Origin: Hyphomicrobiales bacterium
GTDB taxonomy: Bacteria > Pseudomonadota > Alphaproteobacteria > Rhizobiales > Xanthobacteraceae
Direction: 5' to 3'
Length of the DNA: 49,798 bases
Assembly: GCA_017305455.1 (NCBI GenBank)
Contig: JAFKKO010000128.1
Span: 1-49,798 of the forward strand
Position numbers and translations under genes: made by a program. Position 1 is the stretch's first letter, and each line of letters begins with the position of its first letter. The notes under the pieces were generated by a model. It was not told the origin of the DNA and searched no databases. It saw only the letters and a program-made list of their open reading frames with translations. Shown one piece after another: positions 38,905 to 47,496 of this stretch.

Positions 38905-40586
38905 AGCGCACGATCCAGGAAGTGGCCCTGCCGGGGTGAAGGCGCAACCGGCGCACTCCCCTCGCCGACAACGATATCTCCCGGCGTGAGATCCGCCTCG
39001 CGCAAAGCCTGGGTCAACTGCGCGGTGCCGGCGCGAAGCTGCATTGCGGTTGCCGGCCGTTCAGCCCACATCCGCACCGAGGTCCGCTCGCCGGCAAGCG
39101 ACACCAGCGCATGCACCGGACCCGCCGGCTCGATATCGAGCGAGAAGCGCGCACGCCAGACCCGGTTCTGCGCTTCCGCCTCCACGCCAGTCTCGTCACG
39201 CGAAATCTCGAATTGCGCGACCGCCGTGCCCTGCGGAGTCGCGAACGGAATTTCGAAATTCCAGCGCGGCACATTGGCATCGATCCGGGTGCCCTGCTGA
39301 TCGATCGGCAACGAGGCGATCTGCAACAGGGTCTGCCGCGCCAGCGCAGCATCGGTATCGCCAAGCAGGCGATGCACCACGACATCCGGCGACGCATGAA
39401 GATCGATCGCGGGCTGGGCGATCGGCTGCGCCGAAGGCGAGCCGCCGCGAAACGGCGGCGGTACATGATGGGACGTGGCGCCGTCACCGGCCTGCGCGGC
39501 GGCGCGCGACGCCCCTTGCTGCGCGTCAGCCGCATGCGCAGCAAGTAGCGCCTTCAGCGCATCCCGCACGCCATTCGGCAACGCACGAAAAACCTCCTGC
39601 AAATCGGTCAAACCGTTTCCCAGCAGACCGGATCGCAACATCTCGCCGGCACGGGCGGCGGAGTGCGTGACATCGCGCATCGAAAGACCGGGATCAATCG
39701 CATCGTCAGCCACCGGAACGGCCGATTGCGGCAGCATGATCTCATCGACTTCAATTTGCGGCGCAAGCGGCGGGCTGGATTGCGTCGTTGCCATATCGGC
39801 CGCCACCCGCGCCTGCCCCTGCTGGACGAATGCGCCGGGCAGCATCGGCGCTTCGTCAGGCAACGTCGCCACATCCGCTCCCAGCCAGGACGTCAATGCC
39901 TGCCGGAAGACGATCAGCGCGGCCTTGAGGTCCGGCATCGCGGCGATCTGAGACGATCCCTGCGCACGCTGCATCTGTTCGAGAAACAGGCCCGATTGCT
40001 GGAAGGCCGTCTTCATCCCCTCGCCGGTGAGATTGCCGTCCAGCGGCAGGCGCGCCGACAATAGTTGCTGCGCGGCCTGCTGCAAATTTTCCGGCAATGC
40101 CGGCAACGACGCGGCCACACCCAGATTGGCGAACAGCGGCGCCATGCTGCCCTGCTTGACGGCGGCGCTCTGCATCGCAGCCGAGACCGCGATAGCCTCC
40201 AGATTGGTCAGCGGCCGCGTAATGCGCATGCTCTCGGGGGCAGCGCTGTTCTGGACCGAGCCGGACGACCTTGCGCTGGCGGCAACGAGAGTCGCCGGAG
40301 AATCCACATCGGCGGCGCTTTCCGCGCCCGCACTATCCGACGTCACGATCTGCAGCCGCACGCCATCCGCCGTCTGCGAGACCGCCAGTTGCAGCGCCTG
40401 TCCGACCTGCAACGGCACCTCGGACATCACCTCGATCGACAGATTGGACACGGCGATGCGGACGAAGTCGTTCGCCAGCAGCTTGAGGACGCGCGCATCA
40501 ATCACGGCACCGGACTGCAGCGTGACGTCCGCCGCAGCGCCCGGGGCGGCAAGAACCGGAAAAACAGGGTTGATGGTCGCGGACAT
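38901..40586 (-). CDS. FliK-like flagellar hook-length control protein
   Basis: The 561-residue protein has a long, low-complexity Ala/Gln/Ser-rich middle and a C-terminal block resembling the FliK C-terminal domain: FEIPFATPQGTAVAQFEISR, WRARFSLDIEPAGPVHALVS, and a terminal region rich in VRMWAERP. The N-terminal 160 residues look folded, with VLKLLANDFVRIAVSNLSIE-like sequence. FliK measures hook length and switches export through FlhB; here it is paired with a short FlhB-like protein. The ATG at 40586 is chosen. No other flagellar genes are in the window, so the role is inferred from domain alone. Confidence 0.78.
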   Translation of the reverse strand: MSATINPVFPVLAAPGAAADVTLQSGAVIDARVLKLLANDFVRIAVSNLSIEVMSEVPLQVGQALQLAVSQTADGVRLQIVTSDSAGAESAADVDSPATLVAASARSSGSVQNSAAPESMRITRPLTNLEAIAVSAAMQSAAVKQGSMAPLFANLGVAASLPALPENLQQAAQQLLSARLPLDGNLTGEGMKTAFQQSGLFLEQMQRAQGSSQIAAMPDLKAALIVFRQALTSWLGADVATLPDEAPMLPGAFVQQGQARVAADMATTQSSPPLAPQIEVDEIMLPQSAVPVADDAIDPGLSMRDVTHSAARAGEMLRSGLLGNGLTDLQEVFRALPNGVRDALKALLAAHAADAQQGASRAAAQAGDGATSHHVPPPFRGGSPSAQPIAQPAIDLHASPDVVVHRLLGDTDAALARQTLLQIASLPIDQQGTRIDANVPRWNFEIPFATPQGTAVAQFEISRDETGVEAEAQNRVWRARFSLDIEPAGPVHALVSLAGERTSVRMWAERPATAMQLRAGTAQLTQALREADLTPGDIVVGEGSAPVAPSPRQGHFLDRAL

Positions 40587-40660
40587 GCCGAGGCTTCCCA
40601 TGGAGCCGGCAGGCTAGCCCAGCGTCGTAAACCGTTTATTAACTTAAGCGGAACCCGCGC

Positions 40661-41434
40661 TCAGGCCAGCAGGCGCAAGGCCCGCGCGGCCGCCCGGAAA
40701 TCCCGCAGCCGCATGGCGCGGCGGGCGGCGACTTCCTCGTCCTCGCCCCATTGCTGCGCGTTCCAGTCCTCATCGACATGCGCCGCGGCCCAGATCCGGT
40801 CCTCGTCGCAGGCCTTGTAATAGAGCGCCAGCGCCAGCAGCGCCGAGCCAGTCAGCGTGGTGAGGACATGTATCGCGGCGATCGACCAGGGGTCTTTCGG
40901 CAAGGCCGCACGCGCCGCCGCCAAGGCTCGCTCCGGCTGGGCCACATGCATCACGCCCTCGGTGAGAATGAAGTGCGCGCCGAGATCGTCCGCCGCCCAG
41001 CGCACCGCCGGATCCCAATATTCCGCCTGCCGCGCGACCAGCCCCTCGGGAAAACCGGCACGATAGAACAGCAGATCCGAGCCAAAATATTTTGCCACGT
41101 CATCGGCGACGGCCTCGGTGTTGTCGAGAACCCCGTCGATCGTGCTGTTGGCCAGCCGGGTCAGCGGCATCGACAACGGATCAATGATCTCGGTCTGAGC
41201 CTCCCATTCCGCCGCCATCGCTTCGGCCAGTTCGCGCCGGGGCGCCGCGAGCAGACGCTTGCTTGGGGTGCGGATCGGCTTGCCGTCGAGCGTGACGGCA
41301 AATCCCTCCGGTCTTTCCTCGACGCCGGCTGCCGTATAAAAGCGCTTGCGCTGCGGCGCGCGCGATGACTGCCGCGCCGCCTCCTGTGGATCGAGCGGCG
41401 AATGCCCGGCGACCTCGTCAAATAACTCTCGCAT
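40661..41434 (-). CDS. ATP12-family F1-ATPase assembly chaperone
   Basis: The 257-residue protein is an ATP12 family chaperone, which binds the F1 alpha subunit before assembly. It opens with a charged leader, then KRFYTAAGVEERPEGFAVTL, DGKPIRTPSKRLL, and PLTRLANSTIDGV, all typical. The C-terminal ALPKDPWSIAAIHVLTTLTG and EDRIWAAAHVDEDWNAQQWG also match. It is common in alphaproteobacteria and in mitochondria. It lies eight bases downstream of the Pro-rich gene and belongs to a minus-strand series with rluC, rarA and degP. Confidence 0.92.
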   Translation of the reverse strand: MRELFDEVAGHSPLDPQEAARQSSRAPQRKRFYTAAGVEERPEGFAVTLDGKPIRTPSKRLLAAPRRELAEAMAAEWEAQTEIIDPLSMPLTRLANSTIDGVLDNTEAVADDVAKYFGSDLLFYRAGFPEGLVARQAEYWDPAVRWAADDLGAHFILTEGVMHVAQPERALAAARAALPKDPWSIAAIHVLTTLTGSALLALALYYKACDEDRIWAAAHVDEDWNAQQWGEDEEVAARRAMRLRDFRAAARALRLLA

Positions 41435-41442
41435 GGTTCAAC

Positions 41443-41802
41443 CTATCGATTGGCGCAGGCGCGCGAATATTCCGAGCGCTCGTTCGGTCCGAGCCCGAGC
41501 GCCGCGCCCTCATCAAGACAGCGGGATACCCGATCGCCATAGGACGGCCGCGCGCGCTTTGTGGTCCGTCCGGCCGGCGGCGTATCAGCCTGCACCCGGC
41601 CCGGCGTGGTGTTCTGCAACTGGAACGGCGGCGGCGAATTCATCTTTGGTACCGCGGGTACCTCGATCCTCGGCGGCGGGATCGGCGGCGGCGGCGGAAC
41701 GATCGGCGCGGTCGATGGCGGAATGATCACCTGCGCCTGCGCGCCGCAGACTATTGCGACCGACATCACCGACAGCACGATCGCGGCGCAAGCGGCTCGC
41801 AT
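41443..41802 (-). CDS. Secreted Pro-rich hypothetical protein
   Basis: This 119-residue protein starts with a signal peptide (MRAACAAIVLSVMSVAIVCG, cleavage near AQA). A Pro-rich stretch (PPPPPIPPPRIEVPAVPK) follows, and the C-terminal part has SYGDRVSRCLDEGAALGLGP and ends with a Cys. Two cysteines near the C terminus could pair. I do not recognise a family, but it lies in a conserved-looking series between rluC and the ATP12 gene, so it may share their transcript. The start is the ATG at 41802, four bases after the rluC stop. Confidence 0.7.
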   Translation of the reverse strand: MRAACAAIVLSVMSVAIVCGAQAQVIIPPSTAPIVPPPPPIPPPRIEVPAVPKMNSPPPFQLQNTTPGRVQADTPPAGRTTKRARPSYGDRVSRCLDEGAALGLGPNERSEYSRACANR

Positions 41803-41806
41803 CGTC

Positions 41807-43066
41807 TCACTCCTCCGGCGCATTCTCGATCGGATCGAACCGGTCGGCTTCCAGCCCGAGCAGATTCCAGGATTGCAGCATATGCGGCGGCAGCGGCGCG
41901 GTCACGTCGATCACCCCGCCACGCGGATGCGGAATGACGATGCGCCGCGCCAGCAGATGCAGACGGTTCTGCACGCCGCCCGGCAACTGCCAGTTCTCCT
42001 TGTTGAAGTATTTCGGATCGCCAAGGATCGGATGATCGATATGCGCCATGTGGGCGCGGAGCTGATGGGTGCGGCCGGTCACCGGTTTCAGCGACACCCA
42101 CGACAGCTTCTGCGCGGAGGCTTCGACCACCGCGTAATAGGTCACCGCGTGGCTGGCACCTTCGTCGCCATGCTCGGCGACCCGCATGATCGATTCCTCC
42201 TCGTTCTCTTCCTTGGCGAGATAGGTCGAGATCCGCCCCTGCTTCGGCTTCGGCACGCCGGCGACCAGCGCCCAGTAAATCTTGCGCGCGGAGCGATGAC
42301 GGAACGAGCCGGTCAACGTCGAGGCGGCGAACCGCGTCTTCGCCACCAGCAGGCAGCCCGCGGTCTCGCGGTCGAGCCGATGCACCAGACGCGGACGCTG
42401 TCCCTTGGCGTCGCGCATTGTCTCCAGCATCTGGTCGACATGTCTCGACAAACCGGAGCCGCCCTGTACCGCCAATCCCGCCGGCTTGTTGAGCACCATC
42501 ACGTCGGCATCCTCGAACAGGATCATGCCCTGCAAGGCCTCGCGCGTTTTCGCGGCGGCCTCGGACAGCGCACCAACCACCGACGGCGCGTCAAGTTTCA
42601 ACGGCGGAATGCGAACGCTGTCGCCTTCGCTGAGGCGATCCTTGCTGTCGGCGCGCTTGCCGTTCACGCGCAACTCGCCTTTGCGGACGATGCGCTGGAT
42701 ATGGGAAAACGACAGACCCGGAAACCGCGCCTCCAGAAAACGGTCGACGCGCATGTTGTTCTCATCGGCCGTCACGGTTACCGTTTGCACCTTGGTCGGC
42801 AGCGCCGGCGCTGCTTTGACGGTCTCTTCCCTGGCCTCTTCGCGCGGCGCGCGTGGGCGATCTTCCGCGCCCGTCCGGCGCAGCGCGGGTTTTGCCGGGG
42901 CGCGCTTGTCACCGAAGCGCTGCTCGGCGGCATGCTTGCTCATCACCCGCTTTTCGCCGCTGCGCGTGCCCTTCTCAGCCCCACGTTTGGCTGGCGCGCG
43001 TTTGTCTCCGCGCTTGGCCTCGCGCACCGATTTCTTCTCAAGCGGCTTTCTGAAGCGGCGGCTCAT
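41807..43066 (-). CDS. rluC: RluA-family 23S rRNA pseudouridine synthase (RluC-like)
   Basis: The 419-residue enzyme has a basic N-terminal extension of about 95 residues (KRGDKRAPAKRGAEKGTRSG-like), then an S4 domain (MRVDRFLEARFPGLSFSHIQ), then the catalytic domain. The signature with the catalytic Asp is RLVHRLDRETAGCLLVAKT. It converts uridines in large-subunit rRNA to pseudouridine. The ATG at 43066 overlaps the rarA stop as ATGA; an earlier ATG at 43096 adds ten residues. The long Lys/Arg-rich leader is frequent in this order of bacteria. Confidence 0.93.
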   Translation of the reverse strand: MSRRFRKPLEKKSVREAKRGDKRAPAKRGAEKGTRSGEKRVMSKHAAEQRFGDKRAPAKPALRRTGAEDRPRAPREEAREETVKAAPALPTKVQTVTVTADENNMRVDRFLEARFPGLSFSHIQRIVRKGELRVNGKRADSKDRLSEGDSVRIPPLKLDAPSVVGALSEAAAKTREALQGMILFEDADVMVLNKPAGLAVQGGSGLSRHVDQMLETMRDAKGQRPRLVHRLDRETAGCLLVAKTRFAASTLTGSFRHRSARKIYWALVAGVPKPKQGRISTYLAKEENEEESIMRVAEHGDEGASHAVTYYAVVEASAQKLSWVSLKPVTGRTHQLRAHMAHIDHPILGDPKYFNKENWQLPGGVQNRLHLLARRIVIPHPRGGVIDVTAPLPPHMLQSWNLLGLEADRFDPIENAPEE

Positions 43067-44394
43067 GATGATTTTTCTTTTCTCAGTTTCGCCCAATAGT
43101 CGAGGCGCTTGCGGATGTCCCGCTCAAAGCCGCGATCGGGTGGATTGTAGAAGCTCTGGCGGCCCAGCGCTTCCGGGAAATAGTCCTGACCGGAAAATGC
43201 TTCGGGCGTATCGTGGTCGTATTGATAGCCGCCGCCGTAGCCTTCTGACTGCATCAGCTTGGTCGGCGCATTGAGAATATGCTTGGGCGGCAGCAGTGAG
43301 CCGGCTTCCTTCGCGGTCCGCATCGCCGCGCTGAAGGCTCTGTAGGCGGCGTTGGATTTCGGCGCGGTCGCGACATACACCACCGCCTGCGCGATGGCGA
43401 GTTCGCCCTCGGGGCTTCCGAGAAAATCGTAGGCATCCTTGGCGGCATTGGCGACGACGAGTGCCTGTGGATCGGCCATGCCGATATCCTCGACCGCCAT
43501 GCGCACCACGCGCCGCGCCAGAAACAGCGGGTCCTCGCCGGCGTCTAACATGCGTGCGAAATAATACAGCGCGGCGTCGGGATCAGAGCCCCGCACCGAT
43601 TTGTGCAAGGCCGAGATCAGATTGTAATGGCCATCCGCCGACTTGTCGTAGATCGGGGCGCGGCGCTGCAGGATCTCCTGCAACTGCGCGGCGGTGAAAA
43701 CCTCGTTAGTCCGCGCGGCACGCCAGACTTCCTCGGCCAGCGTCAATGCGGCGCGACCATCGCCATCGGCCATGCGCACCAGCACCGCCCGCGCCTCGGC
43801 ATCGAGCGGCAGCTTGCGCCCCTCCACCTCTTCCGCGCGCGCATAAAGCTTTTCAATCGCCGTCTCATCAAGCGAATGAAACACCAGCACGCGCGCACGC
43901 GACAGCAGCGCCGCGTTGAGCTCGAACGACGGATTTTCCGTCGTCGCGCCGACCAGCACCACGGTGCCGTCTTCCATCACCGGCAGAAACGAATCCTGCT
44001 GCGCGCGGTTGAAGCGGTGCACCTCGTCCACGAACAGCAGCGTCCCCTTGCCGGTCTCGCGGCGGGCGCGCGCCGCGTCAAACACCTTCTTCAGATCGGC
44101 GACGCCGGAGAACACCGCGGAGATCTGCTCGAAATGCAACTCTGTCGCGTCGGCAAGCAGCCGCGCCACCGTGGTCTTGCCGGTGCCGGGCGGCCCCCAG
44201 AAAATCAGGGAGCCGAGCGTGCGCGTCTCCAGCATGCGCGTCAGCGCGCCGTCAGGACCCAGAATGTGATCCTGCCCCACCACATCGGACAACGCGCGCG
44301 GACGCAGCTTTTCCGGCAACGGACGCGGTGCATCCTGCTCCAGCCCCGCTGCGGCGAAGAGATTGGACGATGGCGTGGTGCGCTTCGCGCTCAT
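43063..44394 (-). CDS. rarA: Replication-associated recombination protein A (RarA/MgsA)
   Basis: The 443-residue AAA+ protein is related to clamp loaders and RuvB and acts at stalled replication forks. Walker A is [17 protein letters not shown] and Walker B is LLFVDEVHRFNRAQQD. ERPS-like sensor residues lie in TTENPSFELNAALLSRARV. The C-terminal domain has HYNLISALHKSVRGSDPDAA, the usual tetramerisation signature. The ATG at 44394 overlaps the degP-type stop, and its end overlaps rluC, so the three are coupled. Confidence 0.94.
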   Translation of the reverse strand: MSAKRTTPSSNLFAAAGLEQDAPRPLPEKLRPRALSDVVGQDHILGPDGALTRMLETRTLGSLIFWGPPGTGKTTVARLLADATELHFEQISAVFSGVADLKKVFDAARARRETGKGTLLFVDEVHRFNRAQQDSFLPVMEDGTVVLVGATTENPSFELNAALLSRARVLVFHSLDETAIEKLYARAEEVEGRKLPLDAEARAVLVRMADGDGRAALTLAEEVWRAARTNEVFTAAQLQEILQRRAPIYDKSADGHYNLISALHKSVRGSDPDAALYYFARMLDAGEDPLFLARRVVRMAVEDIGMADPQALVVANAAKDAYDFLGSPEGELAIAQAVVYVATAPKSNAAYRAFSAAMRTAKEAGSLLPPKHILNAPTKLMQSEGYGGGYQYDHDTPEAFSGQDYFPEALGRQSFYNPPDRGFERDIRKRLDYWAKLRKEKSS

Positions 44395-45785
44395 CCGCCG
44401 AGCGTCACGGAAAGCTTCTGGCCGCCACGGATCACCGTGATGCGCCACAGCCGCTGCGGCTCGCGCGTGAGCCGTTCGAGATCAGCCGTTTTGGTCACAG
44501 CCTGACCGTTGACCAAGGTCACGATATCACCCTTCTGGAAGCCGACACTCGCCGCCGTCGCGTCATCGGCAAGATCCGTCACCACAACGCCCTCAATTCC
44601 CGAATCGAGCCGCAATTCGTCCGCCAGCGCAGGCGAGATATTGGACACCTTGGCGCCCTGGAACGGCGAACGGGATTTCAGCACGATCTCGTCGCGGCCG
44701 GTGTCGGGCGCGGTCTCGAGCGAAACCGACAGACGCACCGGCTTGCCCGCGCGCTGCACCTCGATCTGAGCCGTACCGCCCAGCGGCCGCGTCGCGAAGC
44801 GATAACCGAAAGCGTTGGGGTCATCGATACCCTGGCCATCGACAGCAACAATGAGGTCGGACAGTTTCAGTCCGGCCCGATCAGCCGGGCTGCCCGGCGT
44901 CACGTTGGCCACCAGCGCCCCCATCGGGCGCTTGAGGCCAAGCGTCTCGGCGATCTCGGGCGTCACGCCCTGCAAGCGCGCGCCGAGCCACGGCCGCTTC
45001 ACCGCGGTGCCGCCGCCCCGTGCCGAGGCGACAACCACGCGCACCATGTTGGCGGGAATCGCAAAGCCGATGCCCTGCGAGCCGCCCGAGCGCGAGAAGA
45101 TCGCGGTGTTCACGCCGACCAGCTTGCCGGTCATGTCGACCAGCGCGCCGCCCGAATTGCCCGGATTGATCGCGGCATCGGTCTGGATGAAGAACTGATA
45201 GTCGGTGATGCCGACCTGGGTGCGCGCCAGCGCCGAGATGATACCATGCGTCACGGTCTGGCCGACGCCGAACGGGTTGCCGATCGCCAGCACCACGTCA
45301 CCAACCTGCGCGTTGTCGGAATTGGCGAACTCCAGCGTCGGGAATTTCTCTTTCACGTCCTTGAGCCGCAGCACCGCAAGATCGGTGCGGCTATCCTTGA
45401 GCACGATCTCGGCCTCGAACTCGCGCTTGTCGGCGAGCGAGACCTTGACCTGATCGGCGCCCTCGATGACGTGATTGTTCGTGACGACAAGACCCGAGGC
45501 ATCGACCATCACGCCGGAGCCGAGCGAGCGTTGCATCTGCTCCGGCTGCTGGCCGGGAATGCCGAAGAAGCGGCGGAAGATCGGGTCTTCAAGCAGCGGG
45601 TTGCGGTTCTGCACCACCTTCGCCGCATAGACGTTCACCACGGCCGGCTGCACGTGCTGCACGATCGGCGCGTAAGATGCCCGCAACTGGGCCTGCGAGC
45701 CGGGCACGAAACGGTCCTGAGCCGCAGCCGGCGCGGCCGCGATCATCGTGACAAGAAGCGCGAAAAGGACGCGAGAGAAGGTCAT
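44391..45785 (-). CDS. Do-family periplasmic serine endopeptidase (DegP/DegQ type)
   Basis: The 464-residue protein has a signal peptide (MTFSRVLFALLVTMIAAAPA, cleavage near residue 22) and a trypsin-like domain with the triad H105 (VTNNHVIEG), D135 (SRTDLAVLRL) and S211 (NPGNSGGALVD). Two PDZ domains follow (about residues 270-360 and 380-464; the second is degenerate). It degrades or refolds damaged envelope proteins. Its stop overlaps the rarA start as ATGA. There is no cysteine-rich loop as in E. coli DegP, so DegQ-like is possible. Confidence 0.94.
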   Translation of the reverse strand: MTFSRVLFALLVTMIAAAPAAAQDRFVPGSQAQLRASYAPIVQHVQPAVVNVYAAKVVQNRNPLLEDPIFRRFFGIPGQQPEQMQRSLGSGVMVDASGLVVTNNHVIEGADQVKVSLADKREFEAEIVLKDSRTDLAVLRLKDVKEKFPTLEFANSDNAQVGDVVLAIGNPFGVGQTVTHGIISALARTQVGITDYQFFIQTDAAINPGNSGGALVDMTGKLVGVNTAIFSRSGGSQGIGFAIPANMVRVVVASARGGGTAVKRPWLGARLQGVTPEIAETLGLKRPMGALVANVTPGSPADRAGLKLSDLIVAVDGQGIDDPNAFGYRFATRPLGGTAQIEVQRAGKPVRLSVSLETAPDTGRDEIVLKSRSPFQGAKVSNISPALADELRLDSGIEGVVVTDLADDATAASVGFQKGDIVTLVNGQAVTKTADLERLTREPQRLWRITVIRGGQKLSVTLGG

Positions 45786-45864
45786 GAAAAATTCCCGATT
45801 ACGATGGTCGAGATATAGGGGGCTGGCGGCTCAAAGAGAACAAGGGACAACGCCGGAATCGGCA

Positions 45865-46245
45865 TCAGGCCGCACGATTCCGCAGCGTTTTTGGCTTTTT
45901 CGCGGTCGCCGCCGCCTCCAGCCGCGCCTTGTGATCGACCCCCCAGGCCCGCAGGATTTCGATCACCGGTCGCAGCCGCTGCCCGGTCTCCGACAGCGCG
46001 TATTCGACGCGGGGCGGCACCTCGGCAAAGACCTTGCGGGTAATCAGGTCGTCGTCCTCCAGCGCGCGAAGCTGCTTGGTCAGCATCCGCTGGGTGATGC
46101 CGGGCATGCGGCGGCGCAACTCGCTGAACCGCAGACAGCCCTCCTGCAGATGAAACAGGATGACGCCCTTCCATTTGCCGTCGATCAGGCTGAGCGTGAC
46201 CTCGACTGGACATCCCGGACCACAGTCGAAATTCTTGCGTTTCAT
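45865..46245 (-). CDS. HxlR-family transcriptional regulator
   Basis: The 126-residue winged-helix protein has CGPGCPVEVTLSLIDGKWKG, then FSELRRRMPGITQRMLTKQL and ITRKVFAEVPPRVEYALSET, the family signature. The cysteine at residue 8, with C12, may sense electrophiles or redox change, as in HxlR/HypR/YodB-type proteins. The C-terminal tail is basic. It is divergent from the MDR reductase gene, the usual partner of such regulators. The ATG at 46245 is chosen; longer in-frame versions run into the intergenic region. Confidence 0.88.
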   Translation of the reverse strand: MKRKNFDCGPGCPVEVTLSLIDGKWKGVILFHLQEGCLRFSELRRRMPGITQRMLTKQLRALEDDDLITRKVFAEVPPRVEYALSETGQRLRPVIEILRAWGVDHKARLEAAATAKKPKTLRNRAA

Positions 46246-46372
46246 CCGTTCGGAGCCTGTTGGTATACAATCGGGGACTATGACACATTGGCGACAGTAC
46301 TTGCAATTGATCTGCATCGGGCGCAGGTGAAGCTGGCGGCCTGACCCGGCCGCGACCGCCCTGGAGTCACAG

Positions 46373-47383
46373 ATGAAAGCCGTTGGATACAAGAAGTCGC
46401 TGCCGATCGACGCCGCCGAATCCCTGTTCGATTTCGAGACCGCCAAACCGGAGCCGACCGGGCACGACATCCGCGTCGCCGTGAAGGCGATTTCGGTCAA
46501 TCCGGTCGACACCAAGGTGCGCAAGCGCGCCGAACCGCCGGCGGGCGAGATCAAGATCCTCGGCTTCGATGCCGCCGGGGTGGTGGATGCGGTCGGGCCG
46601 CAGGTGACGCTATTCAAGCCGGGCGACGAGGTGTCCTACGCCGGCTCGATCCTGCGCCAGGGCACCAATTCGGAATTCCATCTGGTGGACGAGCGTATCG
46701 TCGGGCACAAGCCGAAGACGCTGTCGTTCGCCCAGGCTGCCGCCCTGCCCCTTACCTCGATCACCGCCTGGGAGCTGCTGTTTGACCGCCTCGGCGTCGC
46801 GCAAGGCAAGGATGATCGCCGCACCCTGCTGGTCATCGGCGGCGCGGGCGGCGTCGGATCGATCCTGATCCAGCTCGCACGGCGGCTGACCGGCCTCACC
46901 GTGATCGCCACGGCATCCCGGCCGGAATCAATGAAATGGTGTCTCGACCTCGGCGCGCATCATGTCATCGATCATTCCAAGCCGATGAAGGAGCAGATCG
47001 AGGCGCTCGAGCTCGCTCCGGTCACGCTGATCGCGAGCCTCACCAACACCGATCAGCACTTCCCGGCGCTGGCCGACATCATCGCGCCGCAGGGCCGCGT
47101 CGGCCTGATCGACGACCCGACGTCCCTCAACGTCAATTTGCTCAAGGGCAAGGCCGTCTCGCTGCATTGGGAATCGATGTTCACCCGCTCCTCGTTCCAG
47201 ACCGAGGACATGATCGCCCAGCATCAATTGCTCGAGGAGGTCGCACGCCTGGTCGACAAAGGCGAATTGCGCACGACGCTCGACAAGGTGGTGGGCAAGA
47301 TCAACGCCGAGACGTTGAAGCAGGCGCATGCGATGATCGAGAGCGGCCGATCCACCGGCAAGCTGGTGCTGGAGGGATGGTAA
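46373..47383 (+). CDS. Zinc-free MDR reductase (quinone oxidoreductase-like)
   Basis: The 336-residue medium-chain dehydrogenase/reductase has the dinucleotide motif VIGGAGGVGSILIQLARRL and an alcohol-dehydrogenase N-terminal domain (ISVNPVDTKVRKRA) lacking the Cys and His zinc ligands. It resembles zinc-free quinone or enal reductases (QOR/ZTA1-like). The likely role is NADPH-dependent reduction of reactive quinones or aldehydes, and the divergent HxlR gene fits induction by such compounds. The ATG at 46373 is the family start. A pair of palindromic repeats lies just downstream. Confidence 0.88.
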   Translation: MKAVGYKKSLPIDAAESLFDFETAKPEPTGHDIRVAVKAISVNPVDTKVRKRAEPPAGEIKILGFDAAGVVDAVGPQVTLFKPGDEVSYAGSILRQGTNSEFHLVDERIVGHKPKTLSFAQAAALPLTSITAWELLFDRLGVAQGKDDRRTLLVIGGAGGVGSILIQLARRLTGLTVIATASRPESMKWCLDLGAHHVIDHSKPMKEQIEALELAPVTLIASLTNTDQHFPALADIIAPQGRVGLIDDPTSLNVNLLKGKAVSLHWESMFTRSSFQTEDMIAQHQLLEEVARLVDKGELRTTLDKVVGKINAETLKQAHAMIESGRSTGKLVLEGW

Positions 47384-47390
47384 GTAGTAT

Positions 47391-47490
47391 CCCCTCATCC
47401 TGAGGAGCGGCCTCGGGCCGCGGCTCGAAGGATGAGGCTACAAACTGGATTCTCATGGTTCGAGACGCGAGGCTCCTCAGCATGAGGACC
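47391..47490. repeat. Two inverted copies of a palindromic intergenic repeat
   Basis: The first copy begins CCTCATCC (47393-47400) and ends GGATGAGG (47430-47437). The second, inverted relative to it, spans about 47452-47490 and carries CTCATG (47452-47457) and CATGAG (47481-47486); both share CTGAGGAGC and TCTCGAA/GCTCGAA-like cores. Elements of the form CCTCATCCTGAGGAGC..GGATGAGG are common between genes in Bradyrhizobium and relatives. It sits between the convergent reductase and SDR genes and may end their transcripts. Confidence 0.8.
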
Positions 47491-47496
47491 GGACTG

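Noticed and set aside
41561-43099. Plus-strand 512-residue frame antisense to rluC
   Set aside because: The minus-strand gene has an intact pseudouridine synthase signature; the antisense frame is His/Arg/Gln-rich without motifs.
44328-45818. Plus-strand 496-residue frame antisense to the Do-family protease
   Set aside because: The protease has the full catalytic triad and PDZ domains; the antisense product is low-complexity Arg/His/Asp.
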